This document shows positions 1-9,155 of a stretch of DNA of 64,000 bases, one piece after another. Both the position numbers and the translations under genes were made by a program. Origin of the DNA: CAYFQB01 sp964345225 (GTDB lineage: Bacteria > Nitrospirota > Thermodesulfovibrionia > Thermodesulfovibrionales > UBA6898); assembly GCA_964345225.1 (NCBI GenBank), contig CAYFQB010000017.1:1-64000 (forward strand), in the 5' to 3' direction. Positions within the stretch are counted from its first letter, which is position 1. Every line of letters begins with the position of its first letter. The notes under the pieces are model-generated. The model was not told where the DNA came from and ran no database searches. It saw nothing but the letters and a program-made list of their open reading frames with translations.

Positions 1-1192
<1,192 letters not shown>

Positions 1193-1245
1193 TACTGAAA
1201 ACTCAAAACTTAAAGAATTAACAGGTATGCTACGCACCTTTTATA

Positions 1246-1258
1246 GTTTTCAAAGAAC
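1246..1258 (-). promoter_or_regulatory. boxA-like antitermination element in the rRNA leader
   Basis: Minus-strand GTTCTTTGAAAAC lies between the rRNA promoter and the 16S 5' end. It resembles the boxA motif of rRNA leaders (TGCTCTTTnA core), which binds NusB-NusE to keep RNA polymerase terminator-resistant. nusB is also in this window. The match is by eye. Confidence 0.5.
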
Positions 1259-1266
1259 GAGAGATT

Positions 1267-1296
1267 ACTATAACCAAATAATTTTATATTTGTCAA
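1267..1296 (-). promoter_or_regulatory. sigma-70 promoter of the rRNA operon
   Basis: Minus strand: -35 TTGACA (1291-1296), 18-nt AT-rich spacer, -10 TATAGT (1267-1272), about 80 nt upstream of the mature 16S 5' end. The perfect -35 and position in front of 16S make this the best promoter candidate for the rRNA operon. Confidence 0.7.
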
Positions 1297-1336
1297 GAAA
1301 AGTTCGTAATTAAATTTCACAAAATTCCCTGTATTA

Positions 1337-1365
1337 TTCAGACTTTTGCGATTTTCACGTATAAT
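1337..1365 (+). promoter_or_regulatory. possible sigma-70 promoter of tgt
   Basis: TTCAGA (1337-1342), 17-nt spacer, perfect TATAAT (1360-1365). The -35 matches 4 of 6 positions. It would start transcription about 45 nt before the tgt start codon and is divergent from the rRNA promoter. Confidence 0.4.
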
Positions 1366-1418
1366 AAAAACGCTATCTATTTTTTTATATTTTATTGATT
1401 ATTTTTTGAAAGGCAACT

Positions 1419-2510
1419 GTGAATTTTAAAATTCTATCAACGGACATTAACTCACGCAGAGGGATTATAGAAACTAAAAGAGGTACAATAAACACCCCTG
1501 CATTCATGCCTGTAGGCACAATCGGTACAGTCAAAGCCATGTCAACTGATGAACTGAAAGAAATGGGGGTAGAGATTTTACTCGGCAATGCCTATCACCT
1601 TTATTTAAGGCCGGGGCACGATGTAATCGCAAAGCTTGGAGGACTTCACAGATTCATGAACTGGGATTTACCCTTGCTTACTGACAGCGGTGGGTTTCAG
1701 GTGTTCAGCCTTGCTGCCCTCAGAAAGATAGATAAAAACGGCGTGCATTTCAGGTCTCATATCGACGGATCTCTTCACTTTATAGGGCCTGCTGAAGCAA
1801 TGAAGATACAGGGCATCCTTAATTCCGAAATTGCAATGACATTTGATGAATGTATACCCTATCCTTCTTCGTATGAATATACATCAAGGTCTATTGAGTT
1901 AACGACATTATGGGCAAAAAAGTGTAAAGAATTTCAGAATAATGATCAGGCATTATTCGGTATTGTTCAGGGAGGCATTTTAAAAGACCTCAGGAAGAAA
2001 AGTTCCGAGGAGATTATAAATATAGGCTTTGATGGATACGCAGTCGGAGGATTAAGTGTCGGGGAGCCCAAAGAGCTAATGCATGAAATTATTTATTTCA
2101 ATGCCCCGCTTCTTCCTCTGGAAAAGCCAAGATATCTCATGGGTATCGGTGATCTCGGCGATATCATGAAGGCAGTCGAGGCAGGATTTGATATGTTTGA
2201 TTGTGTAATACCAACACGTAATGCAAGAAATGGAACTTTATTCACCAGCTCAGGCAAAATAAGTATTAAGAGAGAGGAGTTCAGGTCAGACAGCACTGTG
2301 CTTGATCCTGACTGCAACTGTTATACATGTAGAAATTACACAAGAGGCTATTTAAGGCATTTATTTCTATCTAAAGAGATACTCTCAATGAGGCTGAATA
2401 GTATTCACAATTTGTTTTTTTATCTCAATTTTTTCAAAAATATGAGAGAATCTATTGAAAAAGGAACATTCAGAGAATTTAAGGACAGATGGGACAATAT
2501 ATTCCAATAG
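1419..2510 (+). CDS. tgt: tRNA-guanine transglycosylase (queuine tRNA-ribosyltransferase)
   Basis: Swaps guanine-34 for preQ1 in tRNAs with GUN anticodons, a step of queuosine synthesis in the cytoplasm. The 363-residue protein has the full TIM-barrel signature: GNAYHLYLRPG (56-66), DSGGFQ with the general acid/base Asp89, GIVQGG (181-186), nucleophile Asp261 in FDCVIPTRNARNG, and a zinc site made of Cys299, Cys301, Cys304 and His330, with the same spacing as the Zymomonas enzyme. Length is normal. The start is GTG with AAAGG upstream. The 3' end overlaps the next gene by 22 nt, so the two are probably co-transcribed. No other queuosine genes are in the window. Confidence 0.97.
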   Translation: MNFKILSTDINSRRGIIETKRGTINTPAFMPVGTIGTVKAMSTDELKEMGVEILLGNAYHLYLRPGHDVIAKLGGLHRFMNWDLPLLTDSGGFQVFSLAALRKIDKNGVHFRSHIDGSLHFIGPAEAMKIQGILNSEIAMTFDECIPYPSSYEYTSRSIELTTLWAKKCKEFQNNDQALFGIVQGGILKDLRKKSSEEIINIGFDGYAVGGLSVGEPKELMHEIIYFNAPLLPLEKPRYLMGIGDLGDIMKAVEAGFDMFDCVIPTRNARNGTLFTSSGKISIKREEFRSDSTVLDPDCNCYTCRNYTRGYLRHLFLSKEILSMRLNSIHNLFFYLNFFKNMRESIEKGTFREFKDRWDNIFQ

Positions 2511-3367
2511 ATACATCAAAAAAAGTCAAACAGGTTTTAATCCTCACACTGCTTCTGAACTTAATAGTAGCATTGGCAAAGGTACTATATGGCTATTTTA
2601 CCAATTCAATTTCAATAACATCTGACGGATTTCACTCAATGTTCGACGGCTTGTCAAATATTATAGGGCTGGTCGGTATCTGGATAGCATCTCATCCCCC
2701 TGATGAGCAGCACCCGTATGGTCATAAAAAGTTTGAAACACTCTTCACAATAGCAATATCTTTCATGATATTCATGACATGTTTCCAGATACTAAAAAAA
2801 GTATTCTTTTCATTTAAAGAAGATTCTAAAACAATTGTTACCACGGCAAGCTTCTTAATTATGCTGTCAACCATGGCAGTTAACATATTTGTAGCAAGAT
2901 ATGAAACAAAAAAAGGCAGAGAACTTAAAAGCGATTTTCTGATTGCAGATGCTATGCATACAAAAAGTGATATCCTGGCATCAATTGCTGTCATTGCAGG
3001 ACTTGTCTTAGTAAAACTCGGTTATACTCTTGCAGACAGCATTGTCGGGATGATTATTACATTCTTTATTGCAAGAATGGGTTACGAAATACTTAAGAAA
3101 GCTACCGACACGCTGGTAGATACAGTATGCATAAACACATCTGTTATTGAATCAGTTGTGTCAAAAGTGGAAGGAGTAAAATGCTGTACTGATATTAGAT
3201 CACGAGGAACCCAGAATGCAATCTATCTCGATATGACCATATCTATTGCTCCAGACATGACAATAGAAAAGGCCCATGATATCTCAGATCAAATTGAGGA
3301 CATAATCAAAACAGAACTGCCATCTGTTGTTGATGTTGTGGTTCATATAGAACCGAACAAGAAATAA
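2489..3367 (+). CDS. cation diffusion facilitator (CDF) divalent metal exporter
   Basis: Integral inner-membrane metal/proton antiporter of the CDF family. The 292 residues show about six hydrophobic segments and a C-terminal cytoplasmic ferredoxin-like domain (about 205-290). The transport site is visible as Asp46/His49/Asp53 in segment 2 (SDGFHSMFD) and His157/Asp161 in segment 5 (ADAMHTKSD). The His-Asp pairs resemble zinc-type CDFs more than the Asp-only iron/manganese type, so zinc or a similar metal is likely but not shown. The ATG lies inside the tgt 3' end, with AAGGA just before it, which suggests translational coupling. Metal specificity cannot be settled from sequence alone. Confidence 0.9.
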   Translation: MGQYIPIDTSKKVKQVLILTLLLNLIVALAKVLYGYFTNSISITSDGFHSMFDGLSNIIGLVGIWIASHPPDEQHPYGHKKFETLFTIAISFMIFMTCFQILKKVFFSFKEDSKTIVTTASFLIMLSTMAVNIFVARYETKKGRELKSDFLIADAMHTKSDILASIAVIAGLVLVKLGYTLADSIVGMIITFFIARMGYEILKKATDTLVDTVCINTSVIESVVSKVEGVKCCTDIRSRGTQNAIYLDMTISIAPDMTIEKAHDISDQIEDIIKTELPSVVDVVVHIEPNKK

Positions 3368-3389
3368 TAAACCGCTCAGTGAGAATTTT

Positions 3390-3578
3390 ATGTTTTTAGT
3401 TAATATTGATATCGAGATATGCACTTGCTGTGGGGATTGTGTAGTTGTATGTCCTACGTATGCATTCCAGAATTGTCCCGATGGTAAAGTAGATCCTTAT
3501 TATTCCGGAGAGTGCACAGGATGCATAAGCTGCATCGAGGCATGTCCTGAAAAATGTATTGAGATTATTGAGATTTAA
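3390..3578 (+). CDS. small 2x[4Fe-4S] ferredoxin
   Basis: A 62-residue electron carrier with two CxxCxxCxxxCP motifs: CTCCGDCVVVCP at about 12-23 and CTGCISCIEACP at about 43-54. It matches bacterial-type 2[4Fe-4S] ferredoxins in size and spacing. It lies 22 nt after the CDF gene on the same strand and is convergent with the Rnf operon across a shared hairpin. Ferredoxin is the Rnf substrate, so this protein may serve that complex, but the gene is not in the Rnf transcript. Confidence 0.9.
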   Translation: MFLVNIDIEICTCCGDCVVVCPTYAFQNCPDGKVDPYYSGECTGCISCIEACPEKCIEIIEI

Positions 3579-3587
3579 ATTTAAAAA

Positions 3588-3605
3588 GGCCCTAATAAAA
3601 GGGCC
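3588..3605 (-). terminator. Rho-independent terminator between ferredoxin and rnfB
   Basis: GGCCCT (3588-3593) pairs with AGGGCC (3600-3605) around an AT loop. On the minus strand the stem is followed by TTTTTAAATTTAAA, so it best serves as terminator of the rnfCDGEAB transcript. The plus-strand flank is less U-rich, so it may only partly stop the ferredoxin transcript. Confidence 0.7.
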
Positions 3606-3642
3606 CCATTAGTTATTATGTAATATTAAATATTAACTCAAA

Positions 3643-4812
3643 TTAAGCGGCCTTGGCTTTTTTCTTCTTTTTCTCTGCTGCTGCTGCAAAAACTTCCTGA
3701 GCATTAAAAGTGCCGTCAATTGACTGCGTAGGGCATTTTGCAGTACATATACCGCATCCAATACATTTATCTTTGTCAATTACATGCAATTTCTTCAGTT
3801 CTCCTGAAGGAGCATTAACAGGACAGATTTTTGTGCATATCTGACACCCAATGCAGTTATCGAGAACAAATGCCTTTGGCCTGCGGGGTATAAAGTCGTA
3901 AATGGCTTTTGTGGGACATTTTCTAATACATATTCCGCATACCCTGCACTTGTCAAAATTAATACTTGATAAGCTGTTCTGCACCGAGGTAGCATCATAC
4001 GGACATGTCTTTACGCATATACCACAACCTATGCATCCAACATCACAGTTCTTCTTTGTATCACCGCCTTTGTCCTTTGAGTGGCATTGTACAATGACAA
4101 ACTTTGAACCAGGGATGACCTCAATAACTTTCTTCGGACATGCTGACTCGCATTTTCCGCATCCAGTACATTTTGTTATATCAACAACTGGCAGGCCACT
4201 ATCCCCCATTGAAAGTGCGTTAAAAGGACATGCCCTTACACATGTTCCGTAACCAAGGCATCCATACAAGCATGACTTATCTCCACCTCCTACAAGTGCA
4301 GCTGCACGGCAGTCTTCTACGCCCTCATATTTAAATCTTTTTCTTGCTTTGATATTATCGCCCTGACACATAACACGTGCAAATTTTGGCTCCATTGAAT
4401 CGGCTACCTTGCCAGTTATCTTTCCAATAGCTTCTGCTGAGGCAGCTCCGCCAGGAGAACATAAAGTTGGAGGAACGTCAGGATTTTCAACAACCGCTTC
4501 TGCATATTGCCTGCAGCCAGCATAACCGCAGGCACCGCAGTGCGCATGCGCTACAAAGTCCAATACCTGTTCGATTCTTGGGTCTACCTTTACTGAAAAC
4601 CTTCTGGCAGCATAGGCTAATCCAAGACCAAAAATAGCACCTATACCGGCCAAAAATACTGCTGTAAACTTAACAGCAGAGATTAAGTCAACATGCTCTT
4701 TTACCTCGACCCCTCCGCCTACACCAACCATAGGTATCGGTATCTGGTTTATATCGAAGAGATTTATAATATCCAGCAGGTCTGTTAAAATTTTCATTAT
4801 ATCAAACATCAT
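3643..4812 (-). CDS. rnfB: Rnf complex polyferredoxin subunit RnfB
   Basis: Soluble-facing electron entry subunit of the membrane Rnf complex (ferredoxin:NAD+ oxidoreductase coupled to Na+ or H+ transport). The 389 residues begin with a hydrophobic anchor (about 45-70), then the Fe-S domain with CGACGYAGC, then six ferredoxin-type cysteine motifs, for example CTGCGKCESACP, CIGCGICVKTCP and CIGCGICTAKCP. The classical proteobacterial RnfB is under 200 residues with two motifs. This long form resembles those of Acetobacterium and other anaerobes. The Lys/Ala-rich C-terminus is unusual. It is last in the operon and ends at a terminator hairpin. Confidence 0.95.
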   Translation of the reverse strand: MMFDIMKILTDLLDIINLFDINQIPIPMVGVGGGVEVKEHVDLISAVKFTAVFLAGIGAIFGLGLAYAARRFSVKVDPRIEQVLDFVAHAHCGACGYAGCRQYAEAVVENPDVPPTLCSPGGAASAEAIGKITGKVADSMEPKFARVMCQGDNIKARKRFKYEGVEDCRAAALVGGGDKSCLYGCLGYGTCVRACPFNALSMGDSGLPVVDITKCTGCGKCESACPKKVIEVIPGSKFVIVQCHSKDKGGDTKKNCDVGCIGCGICVKTCPYDATSVQNSLSSINFDKCRVCGICIRKCPTKAIYDFIPRRPKAFVLDNCIGCQICTKICPVNAPSGELKKLHVIDKDKCIGCGICTAKCPTQSIDGTFNAQEVFAAAAEKKKKKAKAA

Positions 4813-4847
4813 CTCACCCCAAAGGTAAACTTTTACTATTATAACAT

Positions 4848-5435
4848 TTAAAGTGTTATAAGTCCTGAAAACCCGGTGAATGCAAGTGCTATGAGAGCCG
4901 CCGTAATAAAAGATATTGGCAGCCCTTTAAATGATCTCGGCACCTCGGCCAGCTCCAGTTTTTCGCGAATGCTTGCCATAATGACAAGTGCAAGTGCAAA
5001 TCCAAGACCTGAGCCAAGTCCAAAGGCCAGGCTTTCAATAAAATTGTAGCCTTCTCCCGCATTTATTAATGGAACTGCAATGATTATGCAGTTCGTAGTA
5101 ATCAAGGCCAAGTACACGCCTAGCTTGTAATACATTGCAGGACTCACCTTCCTCATTATGGTATCAGCAGACTGGACAAACGCTGCAACCACACCAATGA
5201 AGATGATAATCTTCAGGAAGGTTATTTCAAGAGGAACCATTATATACTTAAAAACTGCCCAGCTAATGGCTGCACTTATTATCATAACAGCACAGAACGT
5301 TATACTCATGCCAATAGCGGTATCCATCTTTTTAGAAACACCAAAGAATATACAGAGTCCAAGGAACCTCGTAAAGACAAAGTTATTTATTAGAGATGCA
5401 GCTATTACTAACTCAAATAACTTAGTAAAGTCCAT
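4848..5435 (-). CDS. rnfA: Rnf complex membrane subunit RnfA
   Basis: Six-helix inner-membrane subunit of Rnf, homologous to NqrE. Recognised by NNFVFTRFLGLCIFFG near residue 17, LITTNC near 113 (with the conserved Cys pair thought to hold an in-membrane Fe-S centre together with RnfE) and FGLGSGLGF near 138. At 195 residues it has the family length. It sits 20 nt after rnfE and 35 nt before rnfB. Confidence 0.96.
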   Translation of the reverse strand: MDFTKLFELVIAASLINNFVFTRFLGLCIFFGVSKKMDTAIGMSITFCAVMIISAAISWAVFKYIMVPLEITFLKIIIFIGVVAAFVQSADTIMRKVSPAMYYKLGVYLALITTNCIIIAVPLINAGEGYNFIESLAFGLGSGLGFALALVIMASIREKLELAEVPRSFKGLPISFITAALIALAFTGFSGLITL

Positions 5436-5455
5436 TTCTTACCTCCAAAAGTATG

Positions 5456-6079
5456 TCATACGCCAGAGGCTCCCTTACCGCCAAAGAACCTTATATCAAT
5501 CCAGTTAAAGAATGCCATGAGTAATCCTACAGCCAAGAATCCACCTGCCGGCATGATCATAATCAACAGCGGCTTGGTATTGACTATAGCAAAACCCCAG
5601 ACAGACCCCTTTCCAAGGAGCTCCCTAAAGAAACCTATCAGAGAAAGAGCTATCAAGAATCCTATACCCATTCCAATGCCATCCATAAAGGAAGGTACAA
5701 GCTTGTTCTTGCCTGCAAATACCTCGGCCCTTGCAAAGATTGAAGCGAATGCAACAATCAGCTGTATATATAACCCGATCTCTTTATATGCTGTCCTTGC
5801 AAAGGCAGCCATTGTCATATCAATAACGCTGACCCACCCTGCAATTATAAGCATGTAAATCGGTATCCTGATCCTAGGGTGGATTACCTTCCTTAGGGAT
5901 GAGACACTGATATTGACCATTACCTGAACAAATACGACCGCTACACCCATCAAGAATGAATTTTTCAGACCGGATGTAACAGCTATGGAAGGGCAGAGAC
6001 TGATTGCCATCCTGAAGATAGTATTTTCTCCAAAAATACCGTTTTTAAGTAATTCCATGTTGCTTTTCGGTTTTATCAT
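5456..6079 (-). CDS. rnfE: Rnf complex membrane subunit RnfE
   Basis: Homolog of RnfA/NqrD with about six hydrophobic helices over 207 residues. The N-terminal ENTIFRMAISLCPSIAVTSG segment is typical of RnfE, and the Cys in LCPSIA corresponds to the family's Fe-S ligand position. The start overlaps the rnfG stop by 4 nt (ATGA), showing translational coupling. Confidence 0.95.
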   Translation of the reverse strand: MIKPKSNMELLKNGIFGENTIFRMAISLCPSIAVTSGLKNSFLMGVAVVFVQVMVNISVSSLRKVIHPRIRIPIYMLIIAGWVSVIDMTMAAFARTAYKEIGLYIQLIVAFASIFARAEVFAGKNKLVPSFMDGIGMGIGFLIALSLIGFFRELLGKGSVWGFAIVNTKPLLIMIMPAGGFLAVGLLMAFFNWIDIRFFGGKGASGV

Positions 6080-6660
6080 CCCTGAACCTCGCCTGACATT
6101 TTCTCCGTCAACATCTTTAGAGCCTCTCTTACTCCTTCAGTTACCGCACGGCTTGATATTGTAGCACCTGTTATGGCCTCTATCGCAGCTCCTGGAGCTT
6201 TATCTTTTGTTAAATTAATCTGTTCAACTTTCTTACCGTTATACTGAGTTATAAAACTCTTATTCAAAATCTCATCGCCCAAACCGGGGGTCTCAGCATG
6301 GTGAAGAACATCTACCTTCTGAACCACCAGGTCTTTGTCCAGAGCTACCAGGACATTTATGTAACTTGAATAGCCTTTTCCGAATCCCTCAACAATATAA
6401 CCAATATCCTCCTCCTTTACCCTTGCAATATAGTAGCCCGCATGATGGTGATACGGTTCCCATGTACCTAACTCTTCTATCTTGTCAGCCTCGGGTATCA
6501 TCTTTTTAAGCGCAGCTTCTTTTTCTTCCTTTGCCTTTATGAACATTATTGGAGAAGTCTTTGCATATACACCCGCTATAATTACACCGCCAATTATGTA
6601 GATAATTAGAAGATTAATTGTTATCTTTACCATCTCTTTTGCAGGAACTTCTGTACTCAT
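6076..6660 (-). CDS. rnfG: Rnf complex flavoprotein subunit RnfG
   Basis: Periplasmic-side subunit with one N-terminal membrane helix (about 14-34) and an FMN-binding domain. The covalent FMN motif is present as TGAT (164-167), with Thr167 the expected attachment residue, in the context EAITGATISSRAV. HHAETPGLGDEI (about 120-131) is the usual motif before it. The 194-residue length is normal. An ApbE-type flavin transferase is needed for maturation and is not encoded here. Confidence 0.95.
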   Translation of the reverse strand: MSTEVPAKEMVKITINLLIIYIIGGVIIAGVYAKTSPIMFIKAKEEKEAALKKMIPEADKIEELGTWEPYHHHAGYYIARVKEEDIGYIVEGFGKGYSSYINVLVALDKDLVVQKVDVLHHAETPGLGDEILNKSFITQYNGKKVEQINLTKDKAPGAAIEAITGATISSRAVTEGVREALKMLTEKMSGEVQG

Positions 6661-7667
6661 TTCTTCTTCTCCTTAATTGTCCCGAAAGGACTTCTTCTTA
6701 CTCTCCTGTCAATAATCGGTGCAAAACAGTTCATCAGCAGTATTGCAAACATTACACCCTCAGGGAAACCTCCTTTAAGCCTTATCAGTAACGTTATCGC
6801 GCCGCATCCAATGCCAAATATTATCTGACCCGTTCTTAATGAGGGACATGTTACATAGTCGGTTGCCATAAAAAAAGCACCCAGCATAAGACCGCCGCTT
6901 AAAAGATGAATTATCGGGTCGCCGTTAAACCACCCTTCACCTCCAAAGATCCAGGCAAGAACTGCAACGGTACCGAGGAATGAGACAGGAATATGCCAAG
7001 TGATGTATCCCCTTATGAGCAGGAATATACCGCCTGCGAGGAGAGCTATTGCCGATACCTCACCCAGTGAACCTGCTGTGTTTCCTAAAAGCATTTTTAT
7101 ATAAAGGCTTATCTTGTCGCCAAAGACCTCCAGCAGCTGCTCTAATCCCTCTTCTTTAAGTATGCCCAGAGGGGTAGCTGTTGTCTTGGCGTCAAGTGCA
7201 ACAAAGGCGGCTGTTGGTTCTGACCATGTGGTCATTGCCCTTGGCCAGCATATCAATACAAATGCCCTGCCTATAAGGGCAGGATTAAAGATATTAAATC
7301 CAAGGCCGCCAAAGATCTGCTTTGTTAAAATAATGGCTGCAACTGAACCTACAATCGGTATATAAAATGGTGAGCTTGGCGGAAGATTCATGCCTAAAAG
7401 CAGGCCTGTTAAAAAAGCGCTGCCATCACCTATTGTAACTGTCTTATTAAGAGCCTTTTGAAAAAGATACTCCGAGATAACCGAAGATATAATACAAAGT
7501 GCTGTAACATACAGAGCCCTTGGCCCAAAATAGTAAAGACTCAAAATAAAGGCTGGCAGGAGTGACAGATTCACCGTCCACATAATGCGGCTTACTGACT
7601 CTTCACTTCTTACATGGGGGCTTACTGATACTGTTAACTGGCGTTTCTCTGCCTTTGTTGCTTCCAT
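6657..7667 (-). CDS. rnfD: Rnf complex flavoprotein membrane subunit RnfD
   Basis: NqrB/RnfD-family subunit of 336 residues with about ten hydrophobic segments. The region that carries covalent FMN in RnfD reads DAKTTATPLG (159-168). Compared with the usual SGATP it has TTATP, with Thr165 the likely attachment residue and Thr in place of Gly163. FNPALIGRAF (about 127-136) and the cytoplasmic C-terminal tail are typical. Its start overlaps nothing upstream but its stop overlaps the rnfG start by 4 nt. Assignment is firm. The flavinylation site variant is worth noting. Confidence 0.95.
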   Translation of the reverse strand: MEATKAEKRQLTVSVSPHVRSEESVSRIMWTVNLSLLPAFILSLYYFGPRALYVTALCIISSVISEYLFQKALNKTVTIGDGSAFLTGLLLGMNLPPSSPFYIPIVGSVAAIILTKQIFGGLGFNIFNPALIGRAFVLICWPRAMTTWSEPTAAFVALDAKTTATPLGILKEEGLEQLLEVFGDKISLYIKMLLGNTAGSLGEVSAIALLAGGIFLLIRGYITWHIPVSFLGTVAVLAWIFGGEGWFNGDPIIHLLSGGLMLGAFFMATDYVTCPSLRTGQIIFGIGCGAITLLIRLKGGFPEGVMFAILLMNCFAPIIDRRVRRSPFGTIKEKKK

Positions 7668-7680
7668 AATCTATCGCTCC

Positions 7681-8991
7681 TTAGGGCTTAACCATAGATT
7701 TGGCTAATCTAATAAACTGTACAATCGGCCTCTTTGAAGGACAAACGTACGCACATGTTCCACATTCAAAACAGGCAAACACATTGTATTCTTTTGCATC
7801 CTCAAAGTACCCTTTCTCTGAAAACAGGCTTAACATTGAGGGGATAAGGTACATCGGGCATACATCAATGCAGCGTCCACATCTGATACAGGGACCGTAG
7901 TCATCAACATGTACAATATCCGGCTCAGGGATAACAAGTAAACCAGAAGTTCCTTTTGTGACAGGGACATCAAGTGAATAAAGTGCAAAACCCATCATTG
8001 GACCGCCTGATATGACCTTTGTCTCTCCATTTTTCAACCCGCCGCAATCTTCAATCAGCTGAGATGTCAATGTCCCGATCTTTACTATCAGGTTTTTGGG
8101 TTCTTTAATACCTTCACCTGTCACAGTTACAACCCTGTCTATTAAAGGTTTCCCGTATCTGGCAGCCTCATATATTGCAATTGCTGTCCCAACATTCTGT
8201 ACAACAACACCCACGTCCATTGGCAGTCCGGGCGGAGGAGGAACCTCTCTCCCGAGCAGGGCCTTTATAAGCATCTTTTCTGCGCCCTGTGGATACTTTA
8301 CCTCAAGTGCATGAACCTCTATATTTGGTTCTTTTGAAGCTACTTCTTTCATCTTTTCCACTGCATCAGGCTTATTATTCTCTATACCTATATATCCTTT
8401 ATTTACACCTAGCACTTTCATTAATATCTTGAGGCCCTCTACTAGCTCTTCCGGTTTTTCAATCATAAGTCTATAATCAGCAGTAAGATATGGCTCACAT
8501 TCTGCACCATTAATAATTACTGCATCTATTGGCTTTTCCTTTGGTGGAGAGAGTTTGACGTGTGTAGGGAAGGCTGCACCACCCATTCCAACAATACCTG
8601 CGTCCTTGATCTTTCCCTTTAACTCTTCCGGGGAAAGATTCATGTAATCGGGTTTGTCACTAAGTATAGTCCATTCCTCTTTTCCATCATTTTCAATGAC
8701 TATGGAACTTACCATCCTTCCGGCTGATATGGGAAATTCACCTATTGCCACGACCTTTCCTGAAACAGAGGAATGCACAGGTGCAGATACAAATCCACCG
8801 GGCTCTCCTATCATCTCACCTTTTTTAACCTCTTGCCCTATTGTCACGATGGATTTACATGGGGCTCCCAGATGCTGGACTAATGGTATGACTACTGTTT
8901 TAGGTGAGCTGGCCTCGGTCAGGTGACTTTTAGCAGCAAGTTCTTTTTTATCAGGCGGATGTACACCGCCTTTAAATGTGGCTAAACCCAT
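7681..8991 (-). CDS. rnfC: Rnf complex NADH-side subunit RnfC
   Basis: First gene of the operon. RnfC is the peripheral subunit that binds NAD(H) and FMN. The 436 residues contain the N-terminal RnfC domain, GMGGAAFPTHVKL (about 135-147, glycine-rich nucleotide/FMN-binding region), the GAECEPYLTADYRLM motif, a SLBB domain, and two C-terminal cluster motifs CIRCGRCIDVCP and CFECGTCAYVCP. Gene order rnfC-D-G-E-A-B is the common one. A SigA-type promoter lies just upstream. Confidence 0.96.
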   Translation of the reverse strand: MGLATFKGGVHPPDKKELAAKSHLTEASSPKTVVIPLVQHLGAPCKSIVTIGQEVKKGEMIGEPGGFVSAPVHSSVSGKVVAIGEFPISAGRMVSSIVIENDGKEEWTILSDKPDYMNLSPEELKGKIKDAGIVGMGGAAFPTHVKLSPPKEKPIDAVIINGAECEPYLTADYRLMIEKPEELVEGLKILMKVLGVNKGYIGIENNKPDAVEKMKEVASKEPNIEVHALEVKYPQGAEKMLIKALLGREVPPPPGLPMDVGVVVQNVGTAIAIYEAARYGKPLIDRVVTVTGEGIKEPKNLIVKIGTLTSQLIEDCGGLKNGETKVISGGPMMGFALYSLDVPVTKGTSGLLVIPEPDIVHVDDYGPCIRCGRCIDVCPMYLIPSMLSLFSEKGYFEDAKEYNVFACFECGTCAYVCPSKRPIVQFIRLAKSMVKP

Positions 8992-9037
8992 TAAAGATTT
9001 CCTCCTTGGGAAAATGGGAGACCAAAAAGGCCGATAT

Positions 9038-9067
9038 TTAATACCATGCTTGGACTAAATATGTCAA
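9038..9067 (-). promoter_or_regulatory. promoter of the rnf operon with overlapping dyad
   Basis: Minus strand TTGACA (9062-9067), 18-nt spacer, TATTAA (9038-9043), ahead of rnfC. The -35 lies in an imperfect dyad CTTGACATATTTAGTCCAAG (9049-9068), which resembles sites of Rrf2/IscR-type Fe-S regulators. The regulator is inferred, not shown. Confidence 0.55.
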
Positions 9068-9155
9068 GTCCTGATTTTAGTTTTTTTAAATCTTTATTAA
9101 TTAAACTTTCTTATAACTCTTTAATACACAAATTTTACTGTTCCATAATTGATTC

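Noticed and set aside
3902..4252. Open frame antisense to rnfB
   Set aside because: It is a by-product of the codon pattern of the six cysteine motifs on the other strand.
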